Assembly (NCBI GenBank): GCA_024291935.2
Contig: CM044326.1
Coordinates: 31,619,948 to 31,683,947, forward strand
DNA: 64,000 bases
Origin: Okapia johnstoni
Lineage: Eukaryota > Chordata > Mammalia > Artiodactyla > Giraffidae
Direction of reading: 5' to 3'
Made by a program: the position numbers and the translations under genes. Numbering within the stretch: position 1 is the stretch's first letter; each line of letters opens with the position of its first letter. Below, piece after piece: positions 36,494 to 48,195 of the stretch. The notes under the pieces are model-generated. The model was given only the letters and a program-made list of their open reading frames with translations, had not been told where the DNA came from and searched no databases.

Positions 36494-38654
36494 GTGAATC
36501 AGGAATAGATGAGAACCCCCTCTACCTGATAAAGAGCATGCCCAAAGGCCCCTAGCAAACATCACGCTGGACGGTGAGAGGTGGAATAGTGTCCCCTAAG
36601 GTTGGGAGCAAGGCCAAGCCATATCTTGCACCACTGCAATTCAGTACAGCACTGAAGGCCTGCCCAGGGCACTAAGGCAAAGGAAACAAAAGGCAGAGGC
36701 ATAGGAAAGGACAGAATAAAGCTCTTCTTATTGCAGACAACAGCACCATTTTTCAGAACGTCCCAAGGAATGTAGGAGATTGTGGAAACGAGCTCCAAGA
36801 ACTACTGAGCTTAGCAAGATTGAATGACACCAGTTCAACAGATGAAAGGCAGCCACAGTTCTATATACGAGCAATGAACAGCTGAAGTCAATGTGGAAAG
36901 ACATCTCGCATTTACGAAAAAAAAAAAAAAAAAAAAAAATACCTAAATCTAATAAAATAAACGCAGGATCTGCATGCTAGGAACTCCCGACTGCTGTCAC
37001 AACTGCTGCCAGGCTATGGACATTAATTCTCCCCAAACTAGATCTAAGATTTTGATCCAGGTGCAATTCCAATGAAATCCCAGTGCAGCTTTTTTATAAT
37101 TATTAGTTAACTGACTTTTAAATGTATATGGGAAGGTGAAGGAACGAAAACCGAAATAATTTAGAAAAAGGAAAACAGAAAGAAACAATGGGGCCTAACT
37201 AAACTTAAAAGCTTTCGCAGCAAAGGGCACCACTGACAGACAGAGGGCAACCTACGGAACGAGAGGAGATGCTCACCAGTGATTCAGCCAAGAAGGGCGT
37301 GACTTCCAAAACATACACACAGCTCACACAATGCAGCACCGGAAAACAACCGGTCTGATTAGAAAGTGAGCAGAAGACCTGAACAGACGTTTCTCCAAGG
37401 AAGACATCCAGGTAGACAGCAGCCACATGAGGCGACTCAGCGGCCCCGGCCATCAGGGAAACGCGAGTCTAAAGCAGGATGAGGCACCGCCTCACAGCCG
37501 TCTGAGCGGCCACCATCAGCAAGTCTACAGATAAGAAACGCTGGAGAGGACGTGGGGAAAGGGAGCCCGCCTGCACTGGTGCTGGGAATGTAAGCTGGTG
37601 AAGCCACCAAGGAAAGCAGAATGGAGCTTCCTCAAAAAGCCAAAAACAGAGCTATCGTCTGGGCCATCAAACCCACTCCCAGGCATATACTGGTCAGAGA
37701 CGAAACTACTAATTTGAAAAGATACATGTATCCCCAATTTTCATAGCAGCATTCTTGAGAATTGCCAAGGCATGAAAGCAACACAGGTGGCTATCAGCAG
37801 ATGAATGGATGAAGAAGACCGGGCGCATACGTGTGCGTGTGTGTATGTAAACATATATAAAGTGAAACATTACGAGGCCGAAAAAAGAATGGAATTCTGC
37901 CATTTACAACATGAGTGGACCTAGAAATAAGTTGGACAGAGACAAACACAATACTGCATGTGTCACTTCTATGTGAAATCTAAAAGACAGCATCCATGAA
38001 CGCACATGACAGACAGAACAGACTCGTGGAACAAACTAGTGGTTACCAGTGGGGAGACGGAAGGGGCAGCGGTTAGGAAGGGGAGGGGGTAAGAGGCACG
38101 GACCACCACGCGTGGAATAGACACGTGACGTGATGGGGAAGCGGGGAACAGAGCCAGTATCTTATAGCAACTTTAAATGGAGTTTAATCTGTGAAACTAC
38201 TGAGTCGCTAGGCTAAAACTAACACGGTGATGCAAGTCAACTGTACTTCAATGGAAAATATAGTAACTTTGACAAAGGAAAGCAACGCAGTCTGGCACAG
38301 CTCACTCCCTGACACCGAGACTTGCTATAAACCGACAGCCATCAAGACAACATGCTGCTGGCCAAGGGCAGGCGTGTGCAGCGACAGCGAACGTCCGATA
38401 AACAGGGCGGCATCAAAATGTAAAGCTCTGCTCTGTGAAAAACCCTCTGAAGGGGACAAGCAGACAAGCTAAGAGTGGCAGAAAATACTCACAAATCACA
38501 TATTCGACAAAGGGTTTTATCCAGAATATATAAAGAATTCTCAAATCTCAATAATATGAAAATAGTCCAGTGAAAACGGGCAAAAGATTTTAACAGACTC
38601 TTCACCAAAAAAGACACGTGTCTAATAAACAAGCACATGAGATGAAGCTCCACC
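36494..38654 (+). mobile_element. L1 ORF2 and 3' UTR, right of the BovB insertion
   Basis: Continues the L1 interrupted at 33276 (GTGAATCAGGAATAGATGAG). It carries degenerate ORF2, an internal A-run at 36919-36940, and a ruminant-type L1 3' UTR with GTGATGCAAGTCAACTGTAC ending near 38262. A second L1 ORF2 piece then runs to 38654. Confidence 0.85.
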
Positions 38655-38661
38655 TTATCAG

Positions 38662-38897
38662 TTGTTGCTGTTTAGTCGCTAAGTTGTGTCTGACTCTTCT
38701 GCAACCCCATGGACTATACAGCCCTCCAGGTTCCTCTGTCTGTGGAATTCTCCAGGCAAGAATACTGGGCAATTGTAAAGAATGGAGTGGGTTGCCATTT
38801 CCTTCTCCAGCGGATCTTTCCAACCCACGGGTTGAACTCCCACCTCCTGGGTGGCAAGTGGATTCTTTACCCCTGAGCCACCTGGGAAGCCCGTTAG
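38662..38897 (-). mobile_element. Bov-tA SINE inserted in L1
   Basis: Reverse-oriented full SINE with GGGCTTCCCAGGTGGCTCAG at its head. It is flanked by the 7-nt repeat TTATCAG (38655-38661 and 38898-38904). Confidence 0.93.
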
Positions 38898-39180
38898 TTA
38901 TCAGAGAAATGCAAATTCAAGTCCGAGTGAGACACCACACCGATACAACAGGGAAACAAGATCCAAAGGCCCACTGCGGGGAGTCGGCGGAGAGGCGGGG
39001 CCGTGACCCAGCAGGTGGAGGGCCTGGAGGCATCAACCCCCCAGAACCCCCAACCCCACTGCTGGGAACCCACCCCCAGACTCGGACATGAGCATCACAG
39101 CAGCTGGGTTCACGATCGCCCCTGGCTGGGAACCGAGACACCCCTCAAAGCCACTGGGCCTTCCACCCTGGGGGCGCCCC
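38898..39180 (+). mobile_element. L1 fragment, continuation after the SINE
   Basis: Resumes with TTATCAGAGAAATGCAAATTC, typical L1 ORF2 sequence, and includes a decayed GCATCACAGCAGCTGGGTTC segment. Confidence 0.75.
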
Positions 39181-39900
39181 TGGGGCCGGGGACCAGGCAC
39201 CGCCCAGTGCACACGAGTGCAGGGACGCTCGCACGCGCACACACGGCGCGGGAGGGAAGCCGGAGGCGCTGGAGCGCAGAGCTCCCGCCCTGTGTCGGCC
39301 ACGTGTGTGCCCCCCAGGGGAGGCAGGCGGAGGGTGCAGGGCAAAGAGGGGAGTAGGGGCGCCCCGAGGTTTGGTCTGGCTGTTTTGACCTGCCTGAGAT
39401 GGTGACAGGATTCAGCGTTTAGACAGAAAAGGTGGCAGGGGTTGAATTATACTGCAGGTATGTTTTTTAAAGTACCTTTTCAAGAGTTAGAAAAACCCAG
39501 AAGACCTAGAGGATATAGCGTCCAGTTGCAAACCAAGCACCTTATTTGGGTCCTGCTTTCAATAAATGAATCATTAAAAAGCATTTCCCAGCCCTGATCT
39601 GGGGGTGGGGGTCTCAGGGTCTCAATCTCTTCCTTTCAGGGCTTTCATAACTCCTGCTTCTAGAAGCTGACATCCCTCATGCTGTGTGTGGCTGGGGAGG
39701 GGGTGAGTCCTGCGTTCAGAGACCACAGCGTGGAGGTGACTCTCCAGAAAGCAGAGCCGGGCACCCACGAGGACGTCTCCTCCTCACAGAACCGGCTCAT
39801 GGGGCTTGAGCACCGTGGTCTGCAGGGAGCCCGTCTCAGCCCGGGATGGACTCACTTCCTGTGAGGCTCCCAGGTGCCTGTGACACTTGCAGCCATTTGG
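39181..39900 (-). other. PACS2 intron 1, unclassified
   Basis: GC-rich to 39410, then mixed composition. No repeat was named and no exon seen. Confidence 0.5.
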
Positions 39901-39904
39901 GATT

Positions 39905-39968
39905 CTGTGTGTGTGTGCACGCGTGTATGTGTGTGTGAATATGTGTACGTGTGCACACACATGTGTGT
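39905..39968 (+). repeat. (TG)n-rich microsatellite
   Basis: Interrupted TG/CA tract with GTGTGTGTGCACGCGTGTAT and GTGTGCACACACATGTGTG. Confidence 0.9.
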
Positions 39969-40279
39969 TCCAAGGCACATTCAAGCTGATGCGATCTGTG
40001 CAAACAACATTAGAAGAATCAAAAGCATCACTTGCACGGAGACAGAGCCAGACCAACAGGACACATGCTACTTGTTTTTCCTCCCAGGTCAGCTCTGAGA
40101 GGCAGGCCTGAGGGCCGGATCACAGGGAGCCAAGGATGAGATTTATTGCAGAAGGCTTGGCCCTCGAGGAAATCATCAACAAACACACTGAAAAAATCCC
40201 CACAAACAGTGACTCATCACTAACCTAGGACCGTTATTCCGTAAAGCACTCTGCATTATAAACGATATGTTCAATAAGG

Positions 40280-40515
40280 ACTCAAAAGGGAGCCCAGCGG
40301 GTCTTACAAACAGTCCCGGTAAACAACAGTCCCTGATCTTTTTGGCACCATGCACTAGTTTCCTGGAAGACCATTTTTTCACGGACTGGGGTGGGGGATG
40401 GTTTCAGTCTGACTCAAGCGCATTGTATTTATCGTGAACTTTCTATTATTACATCAGCTCCATCTCGGATCACCAGGCATGAGATCCCGGAGGTTGGGAA
40501 CTCCCGCTGTAAAAC
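40280..40515 (-). mobile_element. Ancient interspersed repeat, family uncertain
   Basis: Contains CTTTTTGGCACCATGCACTAG, TTTTCACGGACTGGGGTGGG and CATGAGATCCCGGAGGTTGG. I recognise these as a widespread mammalian repeat but cannot name the family with confidence. Confidence 0.5.
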
Positions 40516-42150
40516 GTGAAAACCCGGTCCTTCCCCCTGACAGGGGCCTTGCTCACAGCCAGAGTTCCCTTTCCTCTGCCAGCGTGTGCACAGCCAAGCT
40601 CCACACCTGACCCAGGGAAGCAACGTTCTGGTCTGTCTTCTAAATCAGAGAAGAACTACAGAGTGATGCCACAAAACCCACACCAACAAAGACGAACAAA
40701 TATTCTCCACGGTAGCTGCAGATCTCCTCAGAGAAGTATTCACAAGGCGCTCATAACCACGGAAAACCAGTGTGCTCTCCCTACCCACCTACCACGTGGA
40801 GGAAGTGTCTCCTCCCAGGAGACTGCCAGCTGTCCCCTTCATAACAGACCCCTCCGCCGTCAGCTGGCCAGAGACCTCGGTCCTGCCTCAGGCGGGTGGG
40901 CAAGGCCGCGGGGCACTAGGGGCCACGGGATCGCGTTCCAGGTGGCAAGCCCCTTGCTCGCTGTCTCCCACAAGATGCCACAGCAGGACCCAAGCAACCA
41001 CACGCCCAGGACAGCAGAGCAGCAGCCAGCCCTGGCCCAGCCACCAGCATGGCGCGGGTGGCTCCGCCCCCCAACTGTCAGAGATGTCAGCTCTGCCCCG
41101 CCAGGCAGGTCCCAGTCTCACGCCATCTGCACAGACGAGGCAGCCCAGTCACGTCTCTCAAGTCACGCTGACCGCCCTGCCTGTGACCTTGCATCTTGAC
41201 CTCCCTCCTCAACTCTAATCTCCAGAGCTGTACTTACGTGACTCGCATGCACCCCCCACACCTGTCGTGGACTTGCTCGCTGCAGGGGCACACGGTATCT
41301 TGACCCCCCATGCCCGTGATGGCCGTTCAGGCTGCTGCAGTGAGCAGAACCCGCCCTGGCCGTGCCTTCACCTGCCACCCAGTACCTTCAGCCTGTGAGG
41401 GGCTGCCGGGTCCGCTCTGGGCACTCAGAACCTGGGGGGCTTCGTCAAACCATTCTCCCAAGCTGTGGGGTTAACGCGCCCTCCTAGAGGCCCGGGGTGG
41501 GGTGGGGCGTGGTCCGTGTCCTCGGGCAGCTCAGACATGACATCTGCTTCCCACGGTCCTGGAGACTGGAAGTCGGGGTGCAGGGGGGGCTGCTCTCTGG
41601 TCGTAAGAGGACAACCACTCAGGCTGCTCCCCTCGGCTGCCCCATCACGGCCTCATCTTGGGGCCTCTCGTCTACACAACCCCCACCCCCGGCGTCTCTG
41701 CACATCCAGACCTCCTTGTTTTAACGACACTTGTCCTTAAAAGTGGGATGGGGCCCACCCCAGGGCTTCGTCTGAACCCAAAGGTCTCTTGGAAGGCCTG
41801 TCTCCAAAGACAGTCACATCCTGACGTCCAGGGAGAGTGAGGAATTCGTGTGAACGGGGATGGGCTGGGGGGACACAGCCCAGACTCGAACACTGACCAC
41901 TCCCCGGATGAACAGAATCTCCAGATTCAGGGGCTCTCACGCTGGTTTCCTTGGGTTTTGCCCTGGCTCCCAGGGAGGCTGCACGACTTCGTGGGTGTGT
42001 GTTGCCGTGAGTGACTCCACAATCTTGCTCATTTTCCTACTGGGCTGGCGTCTTCTCACTGTGCCTCATTTATTCCAGGTGCAATCACGGGCTGGCGTGC
42101 ATCACACCTGTCATCTCCTAGCTGGAGGCCATCATCCGAGTGGGTTTCTA
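40516..42150 (-). other. PACS2 intron 1, largely unique
   Basis: Mixed-composition intron. 41760-41930 may be a worn repeat. No coding signal was found. Confidence 0.45.
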
Positions 42151-42904
42151 GGAAATGCTCATTTAAATGTCTTATGATTTATGTTTCTTGGACGCTATAT
42201 TCTTGAAGTTCACACTGCTCCCCCCATTTTATTTTTTTTTACTCTTTTCACTGAGGTCATTATCTACATGGAGCTGTTCTGTGTATGATGTGAGCTCGGG
42301 ACCTGACTTTATCATTTTCTCTATGGATGCCCACCTATCCCCCAACCAGTTCTTCAAGAGCAAATCCCTTCCTTACGGATTAAAGGCTGTCTCTGAAGAT
42401 GCGTGTGTTTCTGTGTCTTTCTCTGTGTCCCAAGGGTCAATCTGTCTGTATTTCTCCCAACTGCATATTGTTTTAATGAGTATAGCTTATTTAAACATGT
42501 TATCTGCTAAGCAAAACACTTTCTAAACACAAACACACCTCCTTTTTCCTTCAAGTTGCTGGTCTGCTTCACATAAACTTCATAATTTGCCAAGTTCAAG
42601 TCCTTCGTGGAATTCAATAAAACTGAAATGATTTGGGGGGACCAGTATCTCCAGGTTGTCACGGAGCCTCACCCCCTCCTCGCTTAGGCGCCTTACGCTC
42701 TTGAGTGAGTGGTCAGCCCTTTCTCTGGTGAAAGCTGTGAATGCCTTTTGTCCAACTTATTCATGGATAAGCTACTAGCTGCTTTTATGAATAAAAGTTT
42801 TCCTTATTTTCAAATTGAAACACTTTAGCTATTTCAGCACTATTGATTCTGTCTGTTGATCTTGTATCAGTCGACCTTCCAGAACTGTCACTGGGCCAAA
42901 CACC
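42151..42904 (-). mobile_element. L1 remnant, PACS2-sense orientation
   Basis: The reverse complement resembles the C-terminal part of L1 ORF2 (plus strand shows GCATATTGTTTTAATGAGTA). It is decayed. It is separated from a more ORF2-internal L1 piece at 45613-46400 by later insertions. Confidence 0.65.
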
Positions 42905-44870
42905 TTTAGTTCAGTTCAGTTCAGTCACTCAGTCGTGTCTCTTTGTGACCCCATGAATCGCAGCACGCCAGGCCTCCCTGTCCATCACCAACTCCCAGAG
43001 TTTACCCAAATTCATCTCCATCGAGTCAGTGATGCCATCCAACCATCTCATCCTCTGTCGTCCCCTCCTCCTCCTGCCCCCAATCCTTCCCAGCATCAGG
43101 GTCTTTTCCAATGAGTCAACTCTTCGCATGAGGTGGCCAAAGTATTGGAGTTTCAGCTTCAACATCAGTCCTTCCAATGAACACCCAGGACTGATCTCCT
43201 TTAAGATGGACTGGTTGGATCTCCTTACAGTCCGAGGTACTCTCAAGAGTCTTCTCCAACACCATGGTTCAAAAGCATCAATTCTTCGGTGCTCAGCTTT
43301 CTTCACTGTCCAACTCTCACATCCATACATGACTACTGGAAAAACCACAGCCTTGACTAGACAGACCTTTGTTGGCAAAGTAATGTCTCTGCTTTTTAAC
43401 ATGTTGTCTAGGTTGGTCATACCTTTCCTTCCAAGGAGTAAGCGTCTTTTAATTTAATGGCTGCAATCACCATCTGCAGTGATTTTGGAGCCCCAGAAAA
43501 TAAAGTCAGCCACTGTTTCCCCATCTATTTCCCATGAAGTGATGGGACCAGATGCCATGATCTTAGTTTTCTGAATGTTGAGCTGTAAGCCAACTTTTTC
43601 ACTCTCCTCTTTCAAGAGGCTCTTTAGTTCTTCTTTACTTTCTGCCATAAAGGTGGTGTCATCTGCATATCTGAGGTTATTGATATTTCTCCCGGCAACC
43701 TTGATTCCAGCTTGTGCTTCTTCCAGCCCAGCGTTTCTCATGATGTACTCTGCATACAAGTTAAATAAGCAAGGTGACAAGATACAGCCTTGACATACTC
43801 GAACTTTCCCTATTTGGAACCAGTCTGTTGTTCCATGTCCAGTTCTAACTGTTGCTTCCTGACCTGCATACAGGTTTCTCAAGAGGCAGGTCAGGTGGTC
43901 TGGTATTCCCATCTCTTTAAGAATTTTCCAGAGTTTATTGTGACCCACACAGTCAAAGGCTTTGGCATAGTCAATAAAGCAGAAGTAGATGTTTTCCTGG
44001 AACTCTCTTGCTTTTTCGATGATCCAGCGGATGTTGGCAATTCGATCTCTAGTTCCTCTGCTTTTTCTAAAACCAGCTTGAACATCTGAAAGTTCATGGT
44101 TCATGTATTGCTGAAGTCTGGCTTGGAGAATTTTGAGCACTACTTTGCTAGCGTGTGAGATGAGTGCAATTGTGCGGTAGTTTGAGCATTCTTTGGCATT
44201 GCCTCTCTTTGGGATTGGAACGAAAACTGACCTTTTCCAGTCCTGTGGCCACTGCTGAGTTTTTCAAATTTGCTGGCATATTGAGTGCAGCACTTTCATA
44301 GCATCATCTTTCAGGATTTGAAATAGCTCAACTGGAATTCCACCACCTCCACTAGCTTTGTTCGTAGTGATGCTTTCTTAAGGCCCACTTGACTTCACAT
44401 TCCAGGATGTCTGGCTCTAGGTGAGTGACCACACCATCGTGATTATCTGGGTCGTAAAGCTCTTTTTTGTACAGTTCTTCTGTGTATTCTTGCCACCTCT
44501 TCTTAATATCTTCTGCTTCTGTTAGGTCCATACCATTTCTGTCCTTTATCGAGCCCATCTTTGCATGAAATGTTTCCCTTGGTATCTCTAATTTTCTTGA
44601 AGAGATCTCTAGTCTTTCCCAATCTGTTGTTTTCCTCTATTTCTTTGCAATGATCACTGAGGAAGGCTTTCTTATCTCTCCTTGCTATTCTTTGGAACTC
44701 TGCATTCAAATGGGTATATCTTTCCTTTTCTCCTTTGCTACAGGCTCTTATATTGTCCATTTGAACAACGCCATCGCGAATAGCAATTTTGTTTCTTTCA
44801 ACCCAATCCAATCTGCTTTTCATGTCTCTTTGCATTGTCCAGTACCTCAAGGATAACAGTTACCTTCCTT
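42905..44870 (-). mobile_element. BovB LINE, 5' truncated, RT active site intact
   Basis: About 1.95 kb in the PACS2-sense orientation. A 228-codon frame (44140-43454) covers the RT fingers and palm, with the catalytic YADD intact at 43658-43669. It is followed in the same frame by one TAA and a further 163-codon frame (43420-42929) to the C-terminus. Upstream, the linker part is frameshifted. The 3' tail is a short ACTGAA repeat (42909-42930). The endonuclease is missing, so it is not autonomous. Confidence 0.95.
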
Positions 44871-44929
44871 CTTGCTTTTACAGATAATATTTCTAGTGTT
44901 TAAGAATGATGAGTGTACAGTAGTCAAGT

Positions 44930-45065
44930 CCAGTAACCTTTCTGCAATGATGGAAATGTTCTACAACTGCACTGTTTAATGTGGTAGTCAGTAGTCACCA
45001 ATTGAAATACGGCTGGCGCCAAGTACAGAACTGAATTACACATTTTAATGTGGGTGCATGGATTA
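44930..45065 (+). mobile_element. MER5-like hAT DNA transposon remnant
   Basis: Contains TTTCTGCAATGATGGAAATG, TTTAATGTGGTAGTCAGTAG and AACTGAATTACACATTTTA, the pattern of the MER5A/B family. Confidence 0.7.
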
Positions 45066-45139
45066 ATGAACAGCCAAATGTAAGCCTATACATTAGAATT
45101 AGTGCAGGTCTGCAGATTTTTAGTAGGTAACCTACAACA

Positions 45140-45347
45140 AGTGGTAGTCACTCAGTAATGTCTGACTCTTTGTGACCCCATGGACTATAGCCTGCCAGGC
45201 CCCTTAGTCCATGGAATTCTCTAGGCAAGAATACTAGAGTGGGCTGCCATTTCCTCCTCCAGGGGATCTTCCCAACCTAGGGATTGAACCTGGGTCTCCC
45301 GCCTTGCAGGCAGATTCTTTTCCATCTGAGCTACCTGGGATGGCTAT
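45140..45347 (-). mobile_element. Bov-tA SINE
   Basis: Reverse-oriented copy. The plus strand shows GTGACCCCATGGACTATAGC and ends near GCTACCTGGGATGGC. The head is diverged. Confidence 0.9.
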
Positions 45348-45389
45348 AACAAGCTAAAATTCCTGTGTATTTCTATACTCCTAATGTGC

Positions 45390-45612
45390 ACGCATGTGCA
45401 TGCTCTTTCGTGACTGACTTTGCAACCCCATCGACTGTATGTGAGCCTGCCAGGCTCCTCTGTTCATGGGATTCTCCAGGCGAAAATACTGGAGTGGGTT
45501 GCTCTTTCCTCCTCCAGGAGACCGTCCCAACCCAAGGATCAAATCCGGGTCTCTTGAGTCTCCTGCATTGGCAGGTGGATTCTTGACCACTAGCGCCACC
45601 TGGGAAGTCCAT
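45390..45612 (-). mobile_element. Bov-tA SINE
   Basis: Reverse-oriented copy ending GCGCCACCTGGGAAGTCC, about 40 nt from the previous SINE. Confidence 0.9.
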
Positions 45613-46400
45613 ATCCCTAATAAGGTCTCTTAAATTCCATCGAATGCTTTTTCTGGATATATCATATGAATTTTCTCTTCACTCTGAGTGTGATAAAAAT
45701 AATTAGTAGTCTAAGGTTAAATAAATCATTCACACACTCCTGAGATAATTTCTATTTCATGAGATACTTTTGCCTTTTTTTATCTTGTAGGGATTTTTTT
45801 TTTCCCCTGTCATTTTCTTTACGGTTTTCACATCTACGTCCATGAGGTTTCCCTACTCTTGTGTTTCCCCTGGGAGTTTCCATGATTCTACTGGCCTCAT
45901 AAAATAGACAGTGTCACCTCTTTCTAAACATCTTTTCAATCTCTGGAACACTTCATATGTGATAGGACTTAATTCTTGGAAGATTTGGTAAAATTTACAA
46001 AAAAACCCACCTGGTGCTCTCTGGAGAAGAAAAGGGATTTTAATATAACTGGTCTCTACACATTTGCTATTTTACTAAGCCAGTTACTAAGTAATTAATA
46101 TTCTTTCTAGAAAAACATCCTACTTATTTTTCATATTTACTGACGATGCATATAGTGTTCTTCAACTTTATCTGCGTCATTTCATTCCAGAATCGTTTGT
46201 GTGCGTGCTTTCTCTTTTCATTACTTTTGCCAAAGTTTGCTATATTATCAGTTTCTCCAAGCAGTCGACTTCCAGCTTTTGTTAATATTTAATGTTGTTT
46301 TTATTTCATTAAGTTTTGGTCCTTGTACCTCCATTCCTGTTTTCATCCTAAGCTTTGCCCTGATCTTTACACAACTGGAGCTGGGTGCTCCCATGGTGGA
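45613..46400 (-). mobile_element. L1 ORF2 remnant, antisense to plus strand
   Basis: AT-rich. The reverse complement resembles internal L1 ORF2 (plus strand shows TGGCCTCATAAAATAGACAG). Probably the continuation of the L1 at 42151-42904. Confidence 0.65.
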
Positions 46401-46817
46401 AGGCTTAGTCCCTCACTCTCTAATACCTGCACTTAAAACGAGGCGTCTCAGTGTTCAGAGTCAACACCCACATGCGACACCAACTCATGACAGCACAGGG
46501 CCATCCACCATCCTTCACACAGGGCAGCCGCCCTGCCGTGCTGGGATCCCCAACACCCGCCCAGCACTCTGATTTCACAATCCCCCACAGACGTGCTCTG
46601 CGGCTGCCTACCCCCGGGCCCCTCCTCATCCAGAGGGTCCCCAAAAGGACTGCCCCTTCTTCTGAGTGTGGATGCACAGCGACGAACTGTTTCTGCTCCA
46701 TCTTTCTGCGTTTGGTGGACTCATAGCTGGTTGATGGACAGTACACTTGCCCCTTCCCGCAGCATCTCATTAGGCTGTCCATCTGACAGGCTTTGCTCGG
46801 TGTTGAGGGAGCCGCTA
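46401..46817 (-). other. PACS2 intron 1, unclassified
   Basis: Unique-looking mixed sequence between an L1 remnant and a SINE. Confidence 0.45.
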
Positions 46818-47022
46818 TGTCTGGGGTGCTTAGTTCCTCAGTCGTGTCTGACTCATTCTGACCCCATGAACTGTAGCCCACCAAGCTCCTCTGTCCATGG
46901 GGATTCTCCAGGCAAGAATACTGGAATGGGGTGTCATGCCCTCCTCCAAGAGATCGTCCCAACCCAGGGAGCGAACCCAGGTCTGGCATTGCAGGCGGAT
47001 TCTTTACCATCTGAGCAGGGCC
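46818..47022 (-). mobile_element. Bov-tA SINE
   Basis: Reverse-oriented copy, with CAGTCGTGTCTGACTCATTC at one end and GGCGGATTCTTTACCATCTG near the tRNA-like head. Confidence 0.9.
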
Positions 47023-47799
47023 CACCTTAAAGACAGGTGTGGAAGACACCTCTGCCCACGAGAAGGCAATGCCGTGACAAGCGTCAAAAGGCCCCTGACA
47101 CATACTCCAACCCCAGGGTCTTTATTTCCTGCTGTGCAGGCAGAGTTGAGCCTGTGGGACCACCGCCAGCATGGAGGAACCCAGGGACGACACCCGTCTC
47201 TGGCCACTTGCAAAGCAGAAACCAAGGAGTGCACGCAGGAGTCAGCTGTGAGTCAGCAGAGTTGCGGCAATGCCCACAGCTCAGGACACCTGGACAGGCT
47301 GGCCTCCAATCGGGCTGAAGGCAGTGCGACCCCCTCAGAGCACCTCCCGCCACCAAACGGGTCCCAGGAGGCGGTGCCGAGCCCCTGACCCTGGGGGTCT
47401 CTGTCTCTCCAGGCAACACTTGGGGCTCAGGTTTCCGTGTGCCCTCAGCTCAGTGGGCCCCACGGAGTGTGTTCTCACAGAAAGGGGCTCCTGGGCTGCT
47501 GCTCAGTGCCCATCCACCTGGAGGGCAGGCAGGCCTCCTGGTGCTGGCTCACACCTGGCTAGTTTGCCGGAGAGAGCCGTCCGTGCCCAGGACAAGGGCC
47601 TGCCTGGGCGCTGGACAGAGTCCAGAGGAAGAGGGAGGTGCCAGTGGAGGGGGAGTGGAGGGAGAGAGAAGAGAAAGGGACCGAGGAGGGGGCACCCTGG
47701 GGGAGGTCAGCCATGTCCTCTCTGGAGCTGACTTGAGGACTCACGGGGGCCCTGGCACACAGGGTGCTGGGTCTGGGCCTAGAGCGGGAGTCACTAAGC
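47023..47799 (-). other. PACS2 intron 1, unique
   Basis: No repeat or exon was recognised. Confidence 0.5.
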
Positions 47800-48195
47800 T
47801 TCGGGTCAGGGCCAGGGTGCATGGACACCAGGTCCTGCAGGGACAGAAGGCAGAGGTCACTCTGGGCTCGGGGTCAGGGTGCGTGGACACCAGGTCCTGC
47901 AGGGACAGAAGGCAGCGGTCACTGTGAGCTCGGGGTCGGGGCAGGGTGCGTGGACAACAGGCCCTGCAGGGACAGAAGGCAGCGGTCACTGTGAGCTCGG
48001 GGTCGGGGCAGGGTGCGTGGACAACAGGCCCTGCAGGGACAGAAGGCAGGGGTCACTGTGAGCTTAGAGTCGGGGTGAGGGTGAATGGACACCAGGTCCT
48101 GGAGGGACAGAAGACAGCGGTCACTCTGAGTCGGGGTCGGGGTCAGGGTGCATGGACACCGGGTCCTGCAGGGACAGCCCTGCAGGGACAGAGGC
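47800..48195 (+). repeat. VNTR, 62-72 nt unit
   Basis: About six copies of a unit with AGGGTGCGTGGACACCAGGT, CCTGCAGGGACAGAAGGCAG and CTCGGGGTCGGGG. Copies three and four are almost identical, which suggests recent expansion. Confidence 0.95.
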
